A DNA stretch of 64,000 nucleotides from Chrysoporthe austroafricana (Eukaryota; Ascomycota; Sordariomycetes; Diaporthales; Cryphonectriaceae). The position numbers and the translations under genes are program-made. The notes beneath the pieces are model-generated. The model saw nothing but the letters and a program-made list of their open reading frames with translations, searched no databases and had not been told where the DNA came from. This document shows positions 22,438-35,150 of the stretch, piece after piece (position 1 is the stretch's first letter; the number at the start of each line of letters is the position of its first letter). Where the stretch lies: positions 2,108,001 to 2,172,000 of the forward strand of contig JYIP02000001.1 in NCBI GenBank assembly GCA_001051155.2, written 5' to 3'.

Positions 22438-25400
22438 CTACGACGCCCACACAAGCCTCTTGATATTATACCCCAATGTCTCAAAGATGCCGACGTTCTT
22501 CTTCGCCTCCGCCAGGCTGACAATATCGCCCTCCTCAATGATACTCTCCCTCTTCGCCTCGGCTACCCCAGAAACGGGCTGGTTCAGGAACGCCAGTCTT
22601 TCAATCTCATGGCACACAGTCGCCACGAGCTGTGCCTCGCTCATCCGGCTCCCGCTGCTATTCCTATCCGCGATAGATGACTTTGCGTAGGGGGCCTTCA
22701 GAGCTATCTTCTTAGTTTCGGGTGTAGGTGGTGCTTTTCGGTTCAGGAGGCCGGTGAAGCGGTTCTGTACAGCGTTGGGAGGGTCGGACTTAGACGTGCT
22801 GGGATCTTCGGTGGGTGGGGGTGCGGACTGGTCGGAGCCACCCTTAACGCTGGACAGCGAACGGGTATTCACGCGGCGGATGTCGTTTGAGCCCGGCTTG
22901 TACGTGACCACAAGCCCGATATTTTTGCCCTCATCCGTCTGTGTGGACGAGATCGTTGAGGTGATGTACGTGCCGAATTTGATATGCGTGACATGGCTCA
23001 AGTTCACACGATCAAATGACGAGACCTTGTCCAGATTCCAGTCGAACCGGCACAGGTACATCGCTGTGTCCGTAAGGAGAAATACGATCTCTTGGAAAGG
23101 CGTGGCTGTAAGACTGTTAGTCACAGCAGGGCTTAGGAATGTCCAGCCGCCGATGAACTCTTCGCTTTCATCGGACACGACCCGCTTCTGGCAGAGCTCG
23201 ATGGCCTGTTCGCGCATCTTCTGAATAGACACTGCAGGGTCCTTGGTCATCATGTTGGCTTCGAATTCCTCAAATACCAGAGAGGTCACGTTGCCGAGGA
23301 GGAAGTCGATCGTAGCTTGGAGGAAGAAGTCATTGACCATGCTATTATCTCATTAGCCAGAACTTCTCGGAGGACGCGAAGGATGGTGTGGACTGCAGCG
23401 AGCACCCACCCGTTGTAGAACCTCGTCAGCCCTAGCCCAGCATCCGTCAACGCACCCCTATAATCTCTCCTCTTCGTCCTGGTATAATCGCCTTTCATAG
23501 CCGCAGTGGAAGCATATTGCTTCGAGATAGCATCCCCATTATCCGCCCACAGCGTGTTGAACCAAGAATTTACCTGGTCCTGTTGTACCGTCATATCGAA
23601 CCCCTGCGCTTTGAGTTGTGAATCCAGCACGTACTTGGCAAACGAGCTCTGGCAAACATTTGTCCTGTCCAGGCAGTCCATGCAGTTTGTGCGTATCACG
23701 CCCTCCTGCTGGGTCTGTATGCTGCCGTCCTGTTCGATAGTGCTGCCGAATTTGTCAAGCTGGCCCTTAAGGGTCTCGATAAGCTTCTGGACGTTCTCGA
23801 ACTTCATCCCCCGGCAGGCGTCATGGAAGTCAAACCACTCGAATGGTATCCTATTGTCCTCTGTTGTCTCCTCGTTGTACTTTTCGACTCCTTTCTGGTA
23901 TTTCTCGCCTATTGGTGCTTCAACGCCGTGCTTCTCGACAAGATTAGCAATTTGAAGTGACCCATATTCTTGATGTAGTCTATCGAAATGCTTCTTCAGC
24001 GCTCGGAAATTCGCCTCATCTGAGTGTTGGAAAATCGGTGTCGGTTTCAAGGAGTAGGGGCTTTGCGTGAAGAAGACTGGTATACTGCCTCTGATTTGGA
24101 GGAAGGAGTACAACTTTGAAGTCAGATCAGGGGTCTTGTGTGAGAGAATCTGCTCCGTTTCTACCGAATTGGCGCAGAATCCTAGAAAATCAAATTAGTA
24201 GTGTCAGTGTGTATATACTCAAGTAATACTGACCTTCATCATCAATGCCCCGCCTCAAATACCTCAGTCCGGCTCGTTTGATGGACCGCCTCGAGATGAT
24301 AGTTAGATCAAATTGTTTTTCCGATGGCCTGAGCTGCACAGCTGCCGCCTCGTTCGGCGGCGAGGATGGAACCGATTCTGCGCTGGTGGGCTTCGCAGCA
24401 AAGTCCCTCATCTCCACCGAGTCCGCAAACTCATCCACCTGCAGCGGATCGCTGTCAACTGTGAAAGTCCTCTGCCCAACAAATCCCTTCATAAGTGGCA
24501 GCGCCAAGGAATCCACGCCCGCGTCGATGAAGGGCTGCACCACGTTATGATTCCAGAAGTACATCGGGTCGACCTTCTGATGCAGCGGCACATCCGGCTG
24601 CGCGCCATCTCGCAGTTGCCTCGGCACGCTGCGCATGAGATCGTAGTCATATGAGAAGAAGTAGCTCCGTGACGAGCCGAACAGGATCTGCGTCGTCCGC
24701 AGCAGCTTCGGCAACAACGACGGCGGCGCCATCCTCTTCTCCTTGGCGTCCTTGACTGGTACACCCGCGGCGTCCGGCGCGGACTTAGCCTCGCCGGTCG
24801 CAGCGGGAGCTCTCGGGTCCGCAATCGCCTCCGCGCCGGGAGTCGCGTCAGCCTTGTCCTTATCCAAGACGTTCACGGCCTCGTCCGACCGACTCAGGCC
24901 CATGTTCCTCTTCGACTCCTGCTGCCATCCGCTCTTACTGAACCAGCGCTGCGCGAAGCGGCCGTAGCTCCCCCGCCGGGACATCACATCCTGGACAACG
25001 CTGCCAGCGGGGCCCTTTCCCTGGCCCTCTGTCGAGACGGGCTCATCATCGTCGGTGGGCACCTCGTCGCTCTTAATGGACTGGGCGTCGATGTCTGTGT
25101 CTGTGTCGGGCTCGTCTTCGGCAGTCTCCACACCTGTTTTTATATGTAGATGGGTCGCGGTCTTTGCGACGGATTCGACCGCGTCGTTGTACGAGGAGCA
25201 GGGGGTCAGGGCGACCTCGGTGATGACATAGATGGGCAGGCCCCGGATAGAAGCGACTTGTTGGCGGCGGGTGATGGACACGAGGTAGCTGAAGCGGGAG
25301 ACGGTAACCAGACCTGCCTGACTGTGAGTTTTTGATTTTGTTTGGGCGGGTCGCCGAGAGGGCGTCGGAGACAATCCCGGGAACGGTTCCCGATCGATGC

Positions 25401-25616
25401 ATAAAACGTACCAACAATCCCGAAGGCCTCAAAAGACGAGTTCAGCTCAGACAGGTCCGGAAGGGCATCACGGGATGCGAACGAGATAGCAGCATCCCCA
25501 TAGCGTATCTTGACCGGCGAGGATGGCCTCTGCTCTCTCTTGGTAGACAACGGCTGTATGAACAGCCCGTCTACCGCAGCGGCGATGATCACCTTGCGTG
25601 CGAGGGAGGTGGGCAT
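22438..25616 (-). CDS. SAC-domain phosphoinositide phosphatase, hSac2/INPP5F type
   Basis: Four exons on the minus strand: 25,412-25,616, 24,234-25,313, 23,410-24,181 and 22,438-23,341; 986 aa, with introns of 98, 52 and 68 nt, each fixed by phase. The SAC domain starts near residue 60 (ELNSSFEAFGIVGLVTVSRF) and is interrupted by a long acidic, disordered insertion (about 125-260). The catalytic CX5R motif is intact: RTNCMDCLDRTN with its nucleophile at about C595. Upstream are LQIRGSIPVFFTQSP and WFDFHDACRGMKFENV, also typical of SAC enzymes. After the SAC domain, VFEEFEANMMTKDPAVSIQ and GGWTFLSPAVTNSLTATPFQ belong to the hSac2 domain (PF12456) that defines this subfamily. Family members remove phosphates from inositol lipids (hSac2 is a PI4P phosphatase on endosomes). 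No 5-phosphatase domain is fused, so it is not synaptojanin-like. Exact substrate unknown. Confidence 0.9.
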
Positions 25617-26740
25617 CTTGCTCTCGAGTCACAAGCAGGGGAATCAAGCATGGCAGGGGATATATATAGGATTATGAGACAGGGGAAACAGTCTATGTAC
25701 GACAGAAGAGAGTTGTCATGGTGTATATAAGTCTAGGTGTATCTAGGTCACATTAGAGAGGTACGAAGGTAGGGTCATGGTGTCCGGTCTCAGATGATGA
25801 TGTCTGGGCCGCTCACGGCGGTGGGGCAGGGGCACAAGCTTCCCTGCGAGACATCTCTGCATGCTCCCTGGCATGACGTACCTGGCGTTCCTAGGTTCTC
25901 TTAGCGGCTTCGGAGACTGCCACTGCGTGGCACACGTGGGTGGGTCGTCAACTGCAAGATAAGATGGTCACGCTCTGAGCAACATACTCTATCAAGCCTT
26001 GTTGACTTTGCAACACTTTGTGCAGCAAAACACACCCTTAGAACTCCTAGGAGAGGGATCTGACTAAGAGCTCATGGGGGTGTTTCATTTCAAGGTGCTT
26101 GTTGGTCGGGGCTAACCCCTGGTTACGTTCATCAGCACATCGGCCACTTTGTTAGCCAAAAGGTTGCCCCTCCATCCTGTGCTGTGGCGTCTAAGTATTT
26201 CCCTTTTGCTCGGCAACCGGGGAGGGGGTACTGGCGGACCTTGATGGTCAACCCCAGCAAACACATAAGGCCCAGTCTCTCCCCACGCCCCAGGACTTCT
26301 TGTCTCTGGATATGATATTGACGTCGCATCTCACCTTCCTTTTCACAGAATCAAAGATCCCCAGTAATCGATGTGGCAATTGCAATTCTCCAAGGTGCGA
26401 GCCAGCACGGGATCCCATGGCTCTTGTTTGTTTGTGTAACCACCATCGCCCCTGGCTCTCTGCACTGAATATACAAGAAATACGGTATGATATACCGTCG
26501 CAATATCTGCCTGACATTCTGGTAGCTTGCCCCCAAAGCATTCGAAAACGGTGCCCATCGTCCCTGACGTCGATGCGAGGTCACTCCTCGTCAGAGCAAA
26601 GCCTTGACCGGGCGGCCTTGACGAGGCGATGAGCGACAGAACTCACAATCTGGAGAGAAGGGGGGGCGGACGGAGAACGGGCTTCCTCCCGGCTGATCAT
26701 GCGTGTACGGGTGGTCTGGACAACAGTTGACGAAGCAGAA
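25617..26740. promoter_or_regulatory. SAC gene promoter and SFA1 3' region
   Basis: About 1.1 kb between tandem minus-strand genes. A TATA-like stretch TATATATA at 25,660-25,667 lies about 45 nt upstream of the SAC start codon and may be its TATA element. No gene seen. The part nearest 26,740 could contain an alternative last exon of SFA1. Confidence 0.35.
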
Positions 26741-28353
<1,613 letters not shown>

Positions 28354-29071
28354 TTTCCTTTCTTGTCTCTTGATTAAAGGTAGCAAGTCTCGGAGCGATT
28401 GTTGGTACACCGTTTTAGGGATCAAGCCACAAGTCACTGATCACGAGCGCGAGTAGTCAGGCGGAGGACGTTGATCGTACTTTTTATAACTCCGGGATGT
28501 CAAACCTCCCCAACTACGTAATGATGATAACCGACACCTGCTAAGCATGATGTATGGTGGGCGCCTGATGACGCTGGGTCACGCCCTTGGAGTAGCATCC
28601 AGTTAGAGTTCATCACTGCAGAGGCACAACGGTCGTTCGGCGATATCACGGCAAGTCGGATAGCATAGGACATGCATTTCCCCTCTTGCATCTCAACGAC
28701 AGAGTTTCACCACCACCCGTATCAACCTCATCTTTCAGTGCACGGCTGCTTTAAACCCAACACTAATGTCACTAAACTCCATAGAGTAGTTGGGATGGCA
28801 TGAATCATGGTGAATGTCCTTATCTGAGGATTCTCTGATCCCAAGTCTGGGTTTCTGGTAAGCTAGCAAACCAAGTCAAAGCGGTATCCCAACGCAGCCT
28901 CTTTCGGCGACAACCTCAGACTTCGGCGCCCAGGTCAGTGCCACACATTCCAAGTATACCTGCGGCAGACTTCATGACCATACCGTCTGGTCTGTGACCA
29001 ATCCTCTCAATCCAGGGTTGCTACATCCAAACGATATCGTCCTGCTACCTCGCATGGTGATGGGTGCGTCT
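28354..29071. promoter_or_regulatory. Promoter region of SFA1
   Basis: About 720 bp between tandem minus-strand genes, holding the SFA1 promoter and the 3' end of the next gene. No gene or specific element identified. Confidence 0.4.
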
Positions 29072-30173
29072 CTAAGCGTTGTGCGAGCGAGCCCAAGCAC
29101 AAGCGTCACCGCCAAAATTCTTGGGATCGTTCGCGGCGGAAGGACCAGGTTTGTTGGTGTCATAGCCGCGGGCGCGGTCGGAGCGGCCATGGGCTTGCTG
29201 CTGGTCGGAGATAGGTGGCGCGGCGCCGCCACCCATGGCGCGCTTAGCGGCGCACGCGTCACCAGCGTGCTGCCAGTCGGCGGAAGTGCTGTGGCCGGGG
29301 TAGCTCGGGACGGCGTGGTGGACTGGATCGCGGTACGAAGGACGCTCATCGGCCGCGCTGGTCATCGCGCGCTTAGCGGCGCAGGTGTCACCGGCGGTTT
29401 GCCAGCTCGCTGGGGGGCTGGACGGGCTGGTGATCAGGTCATGGCGCATCATCTCCATGTCGATGCCCTCCGGTATCTTGTTGTTTGGCCAGCCTGGGAC
29501 GCCATCAGCACTGTAAGAGTGCGGCATGCCACGGCGGTCCCAGTCGGTCGGAGCGTCAGGATTAACGATGGGATAGTCGGCCTCGTAACAGGCACGGACT
29601 ACCGAATATGGTCAGCACGGGCATTGACTTTGAGATGCTTTTGAAAACTGAATAGACGACTCACCGTAGTCTTCACTGTCATCGCCAGTTCTCTTGACAA
29701 CCTCGGGATCGGGCCTCTCATACTTGCGCTGACCAAGGGCATAGATCCTGTAGTTATCGCCGATGGAAACGCCATCGCCCTTGGACTTCCGAACGGGGTT
29801 CACTTCAAGGCTTCCGACAAAGAAGTGGAGTGGGCCCTTGTAGTTTGTTGACTCGAGGGAATCATGATCGTCATCCTGGGCTTTACCAACCGTAGCGGGC
29901 TTGGGCTTGGGCTTGTCCTCTCCTGCAGCTCCAGGATTCTCCTGCTCATCGTGGTCGGTCTTCTTCTCAATTCCAGGCTCTGTTTTTGTAGCATGCAGTT
30001 TTCAGTCAGTCTGGTCTCACGACGTACAAGAAGGAGGCTCACGACATTTGGGTGCGGCGCCAGCAGCGCAGTATAGCCACACATAAATGAATATATCACT
30101 CACTCTGCTCCCCCTTCAAGTCCTCAGACATCTCATTAGCCAGCTGGCTTTCATCTGTGTCGTGATGAGACAT
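29072..30173 (-). CDS. Unrecognised 303-aa protein with repeated GDxCA motif
   Basis: Three exons on the minus strand: 30,104-30,173, 29,665-29,979 and 29,072-29,598, joined at CAG A|GTGAGT and TAC G|GTGAGT donors; 912 nt including stop. The N-terminal 80 residues are acidic and Lys/Pro-rich (SHHDTDESQLANEMSEDLKG, then KPKPKPATVGKAQ). A more ordered middle follows (YKGPLHFFVGSLEVNPVRKS, SIGDNYRIYALGQRKYERPD). The C-terminal half repeats a short motif three times: AGDTCAAKRAM, AGDACAAKRAM and, at the very end, GGDACAWARSHNA, separated by low-complexity spacers. There is no signal peptide, membrane segment or domain I know. The exon joins keep frame throughout and the splice sites are canonical, so I regard the gene as real. 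It is the last gene before the AT-rich block and might be lineage-specific. Confidence 0.75.
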
Positions 30174-31332
30174 GATGGCGATGAGATTGTGGTGGTAGTT
30201 GCTCTTTGTTGCTGGTGTCACGAGTTGTGGGCGCGTCGTAGTCTGGCTATCTGAAGACAGCCTGTCAGAACGACAAGGGACAATTCATTCCAACCCTTCG
30301 TCAAGTTGCAGCCTTAAATACGTGGCTCAGGAAGGATGGAAGTTGGTGTTCTTCAGGTCTGTTGTACGTGAGAGGTCTACGCGTGGATTCTCGATGTTTC
30401 GAGTAGCATGTCGATAAGGGTTAACTCCCTACTGACCCCTCCTGCCTTGCAACATATTACTAATGAAAGCTAGCTCAAGTACTCCAAATCGAGACAAAAT
30501 GCCTTTCTTTCAGATTCTCTGGTTCAGAGAAGTTTCAAGATGCATGAGACAAGCTGATACTAACTTCTTCGTTCGTAACTGGGCATGGAGTGTTTGTTCC
30601 ACAGCTCTCTTGCCCTTTCGACGCCCTTCTAGTTTCCTGGCCCTGCACTATGCTACATTCTTTTCTTTCCATACTTCATTCTAATGCTTTGAAAAACAAT
30701 TTGCTCTTGCATTCTTGAACAATGCCCTGCTATCTGCATAGCAGTTTCGGGCGGCTGCTACAGAAGTCCAGGCCCTGTTGGACTCAAGTGTAAGGACCTT
30801 AAGGCCCCCTAGACTAGGTTTACTTCTAAACAATACTAAGAGCTATATAACTAGATGATATTGGAAGCTCTAGCACTTTGTGAATATCTGTATTACTGTC
30901 GTTATTGACTGTTAGGATAAGCCCGGGTCTGTAAAGGTAATGAGGGCAATTGTAAGTGGATCGAGTGAAAACGCCTTGGAAATAAGTGCTTGGATCAGGA
31001 ATATAGCATTCTATAACTTTAGTTAGATAAGTTAACTAAATTTGCCTGTAATGCTCGCAGCTTTAAATATACTAACCCCTTTCTTATTTTGTCAGGCCCT
31101 GTTCCATATAGTATAATGCTAAGTAACTGCAGGCAAGCGATTATAAATCCTGACCTTATTTACACCTAGTGAACTTTATATTTTTACATTTCCTTAAAAC
31201 CCCCAGAGTCTTTATAGATGGTGAATTACGACCTTGCCGGCCAAGCCCAGATTATAAGAAAACCCAGACTACCTTTAAGCACGTAATAAAAAGAACAAAC
31301 TTATATAAATAAATTCAGTATATCTTACGATA
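30174..31332. other. Boundary between gene-bearing and AT-rich compartments
   Basis: To about 30,700 composition resembles the genes to the left. Beyond that AT content climbs sharply and in-frame stops appear on both strands. The stretch 30,780-31,330 matches none of the retrotransposon copies further right that I could align by eye; it may be an older, unidentified repeat. No gene is supported. Confidence 0.5.
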
Positions 31333-31469
31333 TAATGGCAAAACCTATAGACGTAGTGAATTTATAATAGATTCGCATGGTAAATCTATAATAAATTCCT
31401 TAATAAATACGCAATAAATTTACTAGGTAAATGCTATACCTTTACTAAGAAGCTTATATAATGCCTTAA
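31333..31469 (+). repeat. LTR 'a': left part of a family-1 LTR, cut by E2
   Basis: This is a plus-orientation copy of the 207-bp LTR (starting TAATGGCAAAACC) that stops after about 137 bp at ATGCCTTAA. The minus-oriented LTR of E2 begins at the very next base. The missing 70 bp or so would be expected at the far end of E2, beyond the window. It may be a solo LTR or the 5' LTR of yet another element. Confidence 0.75.
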
Positions 31470-31677
31470 TAATGGTAAACGTACTGAAATATATTATAAA
31501 GCATAGTTTTCTTAAAAAAGTGAATTACGCTAAGAGCATATCAGGGCATTATATAGGCCCCCCGGTAAGGGTATAGCATCCACTTAGTAAATTTACTGCG
31601 TATTTACCAGGGGATTTACTATAAATTCATTAAGCGAATCTATTATGAATTTATTACGTCTATAGGTTTTGCTATCA
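31470..31677 (-). repeat. LTR 'b': 3' LTR of element E2
   Basis: Full 208-bp family-1 LTR in minus orientation, from TAATGG to CTATCA. Reading the minus strand, it is preceded by a purine-rich run (AAGGGGCCGGCAAT) that fits a polypurine tract, as at the 3' LTR of E1. CTTAA at 31,465-31,469 is the candidate left target-site duplication. Confidence 0.8.
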
Positions 31678-31959
31678 ATTGCCGGCCCCTTATAACCTTT
31701 GTCTATAAAGGAAGCTAATAATCAGGGATATTTTAAGTAGCAGTAGTACGATATAGTAAGACTTTAGGTTATATGGTAAAAAAAAGCATGACAGTATTAT
31801 TGGACAAAAGAGATTATATAGAAAATAACAATCATTTCATAAAGCCGACTCGTACTAGAGTCTTAATAGGTAAACGTACTTATGCCAGGGATTTAAACGA
31901 TAAATATGCTTATGCCGGGAATTAAAAAGAAAACTTGCTTGCGCCGAAAGCTTAAAATT

Positions 31960-32167
31960 TGATAGCAAAACCTATAAACGAGGTGAATTCGTAATGGATT
32001 CGCCTGGTAAATCTATAGTAAATCCCCTGGTAAATACGCAGTGAATTTACCAGGTGGATGCTATACCCTTACTAGAGGGCCTATATAATGCCTTAATGGG
32101 CTTTTAGCGTAATTTACTTTCTTGGAAAAACCATGCTTCATAATATATTTCAGTACGTATACTATCA
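31960..32167 (+). repeat. LTR 'c': solo LTR inside E2
   Basis: A 208-bp LTR starting TGATAGCAAAACC and ending GTATACTATCA. It is flanked by AAATT (31,955-31,959) and GAATT (32,168-32,172), a 5-bp duplication differing by one G-to-A change. The homologous place in E1 (near 32,957) reads CTTAGAATTGATC without the LTR, so empty and filled sites are both visible. A TATA-like CTATATAATG lies at 32,081-32,090, as expected for a U3 promoter. Confidence 0.9.
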
Positions 32168-32475
32168 GAATTGATCTTCTACTATAACCGGTTTATATTT
32201 AGAGTAAATAGATATATATAATACTTGTATATAATAAGGCTGGCCGATATCCAAATATATTTCGGTAATGCTTAATCGTATTTATTGCTAAAGTATTTAG
32301 TATAAATATAATTAAAAACCAAAATTATTCGTAAATATTAATAGAAAGTATAGCTTTCAAATAATAAAGTATTAAGTAAGTATAATAGTAATGAATATAA
32401 AGTGAAATTACGATAGGATATATTAATACGCAAAGCTAATAGCTGTATATAATTATTATATAGCGATATCGTAAC

Positions 32476-32682
32476 TGATAGTAAACGTACTGAAATATAT
32501 TATAAAGCATCGTTCTTCCAAGAAAGTAAACTACGCTAAAGCCTATTAAGGCATTATATAAGCCCCCCGGTAAGAGTATGGCATCCACCTAGTAAATTCA
32601 CTGCGTATTTACTAGGGGATTCACTATAGATTTACTAGGCGAATCCATTACGAATTCATTTCGTCTATAGGTTTTGCTATCA
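32476..32682 (-). repeat. LTR 'd': 3' LTR of E1
   Basis: 207 bp, TGATAG to CTATCA. It contains a 10-bp inverted repeat (CCTAGTAAAT / ATTTACTAGG, 9-nt loop). Compared with LTR 'e' I count about 28 differences, every one a transition, and no gaps. Confidence 0.92.
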
Positions 32683-33511
32683 ATTGCCGGCCCTTTATGA
32701 CTTTTGTTTACAAAAGAAGCTAATCGTCAGAGACGTTTTGGGTAGCGGTAATACGATATAGTAGAACTCTGGGTTATATAGCAAGGAAAAGCACGATAGC
32801 ATTATTGGACAAAAGAGATTATATAGGAAATAACAATCGTTTCATGAAGCCGATTCGTACCAGAATCCTAATAAGTAAATATGCTCATGCCGGGGACTTG
32901 AATAACAAATATGCTTATGCCGGGGACTAAAAGAAAACCTGCTTATACCGGGAGCTTAGAATTGATCTTCCATTACAATCGGTTTATATTTGGGGTAAAT
33001 AGATATATATAATACTTGTATATAATAAGGCTGGCCGATATCTAAATATATCTCGGTAGTGCTTAGTCGTATTTATTGCCGAAATATTTAGCATAAATAT
33101 AACTAAAAACTAAAATTATTTATAAATATTAGTAGAAAGTATAGCTTTCAGATAATAGAGTATTAAATAAATATAATAATAATAAATATAAAATAAAGTT
33201 ACGATAGGATATATCGGCATATAAAGCCGATAGCCGTATATAGTCGTTATATAATAATATCGTAATTAATTTTTAATATAAATAATTAAGTTTATAAATT
33301 ATTGGAAGAAAGCAATATTATATGCTGCTAATAATATTATATCGATAAATAATAGCTATATTTACTAGTTAAGGGTAATTTCCCGGGTTTTAATAATAGC
33401 TTTAAAATTTAATAAATTGCGAAAGAATATAATAAATAATTCTTCTTTTTCGATATAGTTATAAAAGTCGATATAATTATAAACGTTAAGCTATAAGGTT
33501 TTAACTAGCCT

Positions 33512-33958
33512 ATGCGCTTGGATATAGGATTTAAAGCCTATTATACGATTTTGGCATTGCAAAGACCGGGCGGCATTAAAGTAGTTTTTGTTTTCGTTAG
33601 CCTATTTCTGAAAAATAGTATTGAAATTGTAATTCATATCGTCTTTAGTAAAAACGATCTTAATAGCTTTGAAATCGTATTCGAAACGGAAGATTTGATT
33701 TATAATGAAATATAGGCTCGACCAGTTGGATAAAATAATAGGATTAAAGTTGCGAAACCAAATAACGAACTCGTATATATATTCTCTTATAATGAAAAGG
33801 AAGAAATATTGGATACGACTATCGTAAATTCCGATAATGCCGAACTTAATATTATTATGAATAGCGAAGCTATTAGCAATATAAGGACGGTTAATATCGA
33901 AATTGCTTCTTTAAATGAAATTATAATATATATATTCTTTGGATATATAAAAAGCTAG
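33512..33958 (+). pseudogene. Family-1 antisense frame ('ORF4'), E1 copy
   Basis: A plus-strand frame, opposite to the element's own coding sense, of 148 codons with only two internal stops (near 33,713 and 33,731). The E2 copy is open throughout. It includes KVVFVFVSLFLKNSIE and FEIVFETEDLIYNE. It ends 48 bp inside the end of the sense-strand frame at 33,911. I recognise no domain. Whether it was ever translated is unproven, but it stays aligned and largely open in both copies despite heavy mutation. Confidence 0.4.
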
Positions 33959-35150
33959 CGTATAGTAATATATTGCGATTTCGGCTTTAATAGCTTTAGA
34001 TTTGGGATTATATTTAATGGATAAGGCAAGGATAGCGCGAAGCATAACCTGCAAGGGCAAAATGCTACTAATATTAGTTCGGGAAGCCTTATTTGATATA
34101 GCTAATAAACTAGCTATATTCGGTAAATTATTTTCGGTTAAGTCAATAATATTATTTATAATTCGATAGCGCTTAGCTAGCATTATGAAATTTCGTTCTA
34201 TTATAGCAAATAGGCTTAAATTAGCAACTGGTATAATAAGCTCGAGAGCTTTAAGCTTAGCCAAAACTAGCTTAATATTCTTGGCTATCTTTTTCCAAAT
34301 AGCAAAAGCTATATTATAATTATATTCGTAAATTATAACGACTTTTGCTATATTGGCTGCATGGCATATAGTATTTATTTCTTTTTTGATAAGGTTATTG
34401 CAATTGCTTAATATTATTTATTTAGCTTTATTCTTAATATAATGGTTATACTTATTTCGTAAACGATTATCTTTCGATATTATAATAGGAAATAGGATAC
34501 GATAAGCTATTAATGGGGTATATAAGACAGAGATAGAATTACGAATAGTAAGTAAATTCGGGATAAATTTAAATAATGCTTTTCTAATAGAATTATCCGT
34601 TAATTTATTATTTATATCTTCGTTCGTAATAATATCCGTACCGGTAAAGGTATTTGGATAAAGCTTTTATCTTTCGTAAATAGAGCTGGAATAATCGATT
34701 TATAATAATATAGAATATTGTAAAATAAGCTCTTAAGCTTCTTTAATAATTAGCGGCCGATTAATATTATTGCTGCTTAGCTCGGTATTAAGAACGTAAA
34801 TATTGTATTCGACTTTTCGGTTTATTATATCGGTATAACCTTTATTGATTAGCGCCCGATAAAAGGCTATTATATAAGCTTCCTGGTAGCAAAAGAAATC
34901 GCTTAAATAGTTTTTCATTATATAAGTATTACGATAAAAACGGCTTTTGCTATTATATAAATATATAGCCTACCGATATTTTTCTAAAGAAAAGCGGTTT
35001 TTAAGCGATACTTTATAAACGTATTTAGCATATTATATAATCCTGCTTTTTCGGCAAACTTTAGAAGGTTCTTCCTAAAATATAGGGTACGGTATTACGT
35101 AAAAATTAAGTATAATTAAATATATTATTTTTTATTAGTTTTAGTCTTAT
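33911..35150 (-). pseudogene. Family-1 accessory sense frame ('ORF3'), E1 copy
   Basis: Downstream of the chromodomain, in the element's sense, a single frame of about 400 codons can be followed from about 35,150 to a stop at 33,911. Roughly six stops interrupt it in the clear part (35,090 onward); they are TAA or TAG, consistent with CAA/CAG mutated by RIP. Readable stretches include NLLKFAEKAGLY, then KNRFSLEKYR, MKNYLSDFFCYQEAYIIAFY, and IIDLTENNLPNIASLLAIS near the end. It is too long and too open for chance in this DNA. It lacks envelope-like signal or membrane segments, and I do not recognise the family. The start is not defined. Confidence 0.5.

Larger units (their letters stand above)
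31470..32475 (-). mobile_element. Element E2, left (3') part, before the E1 insertion
   Basis: Contains LTR 'b' and the non-coding end of the internal region. It aligns with 32,476-33,268 of E1 over its length, apart from the solo LTR 'c' inserted at 31,960. It ends in ATATCGTAAC, where E1 begins; the same reading resumes at 43,132 as GTAACCAATCCTTAATAT. E1 itself reads ATATCGTAATTAATTTTTAA there, which shows the uninterrupted sequence. Confidence 0.85.

Noticed and set aside
28994..29644. 216-aa plus-strand frame over the GDxCA gene
   Set aside because: The minus strand gives a three-exon gene with consistent phases and acceptable splice sites; the plus frame is Ala/Val/Gly-rich without motifs.
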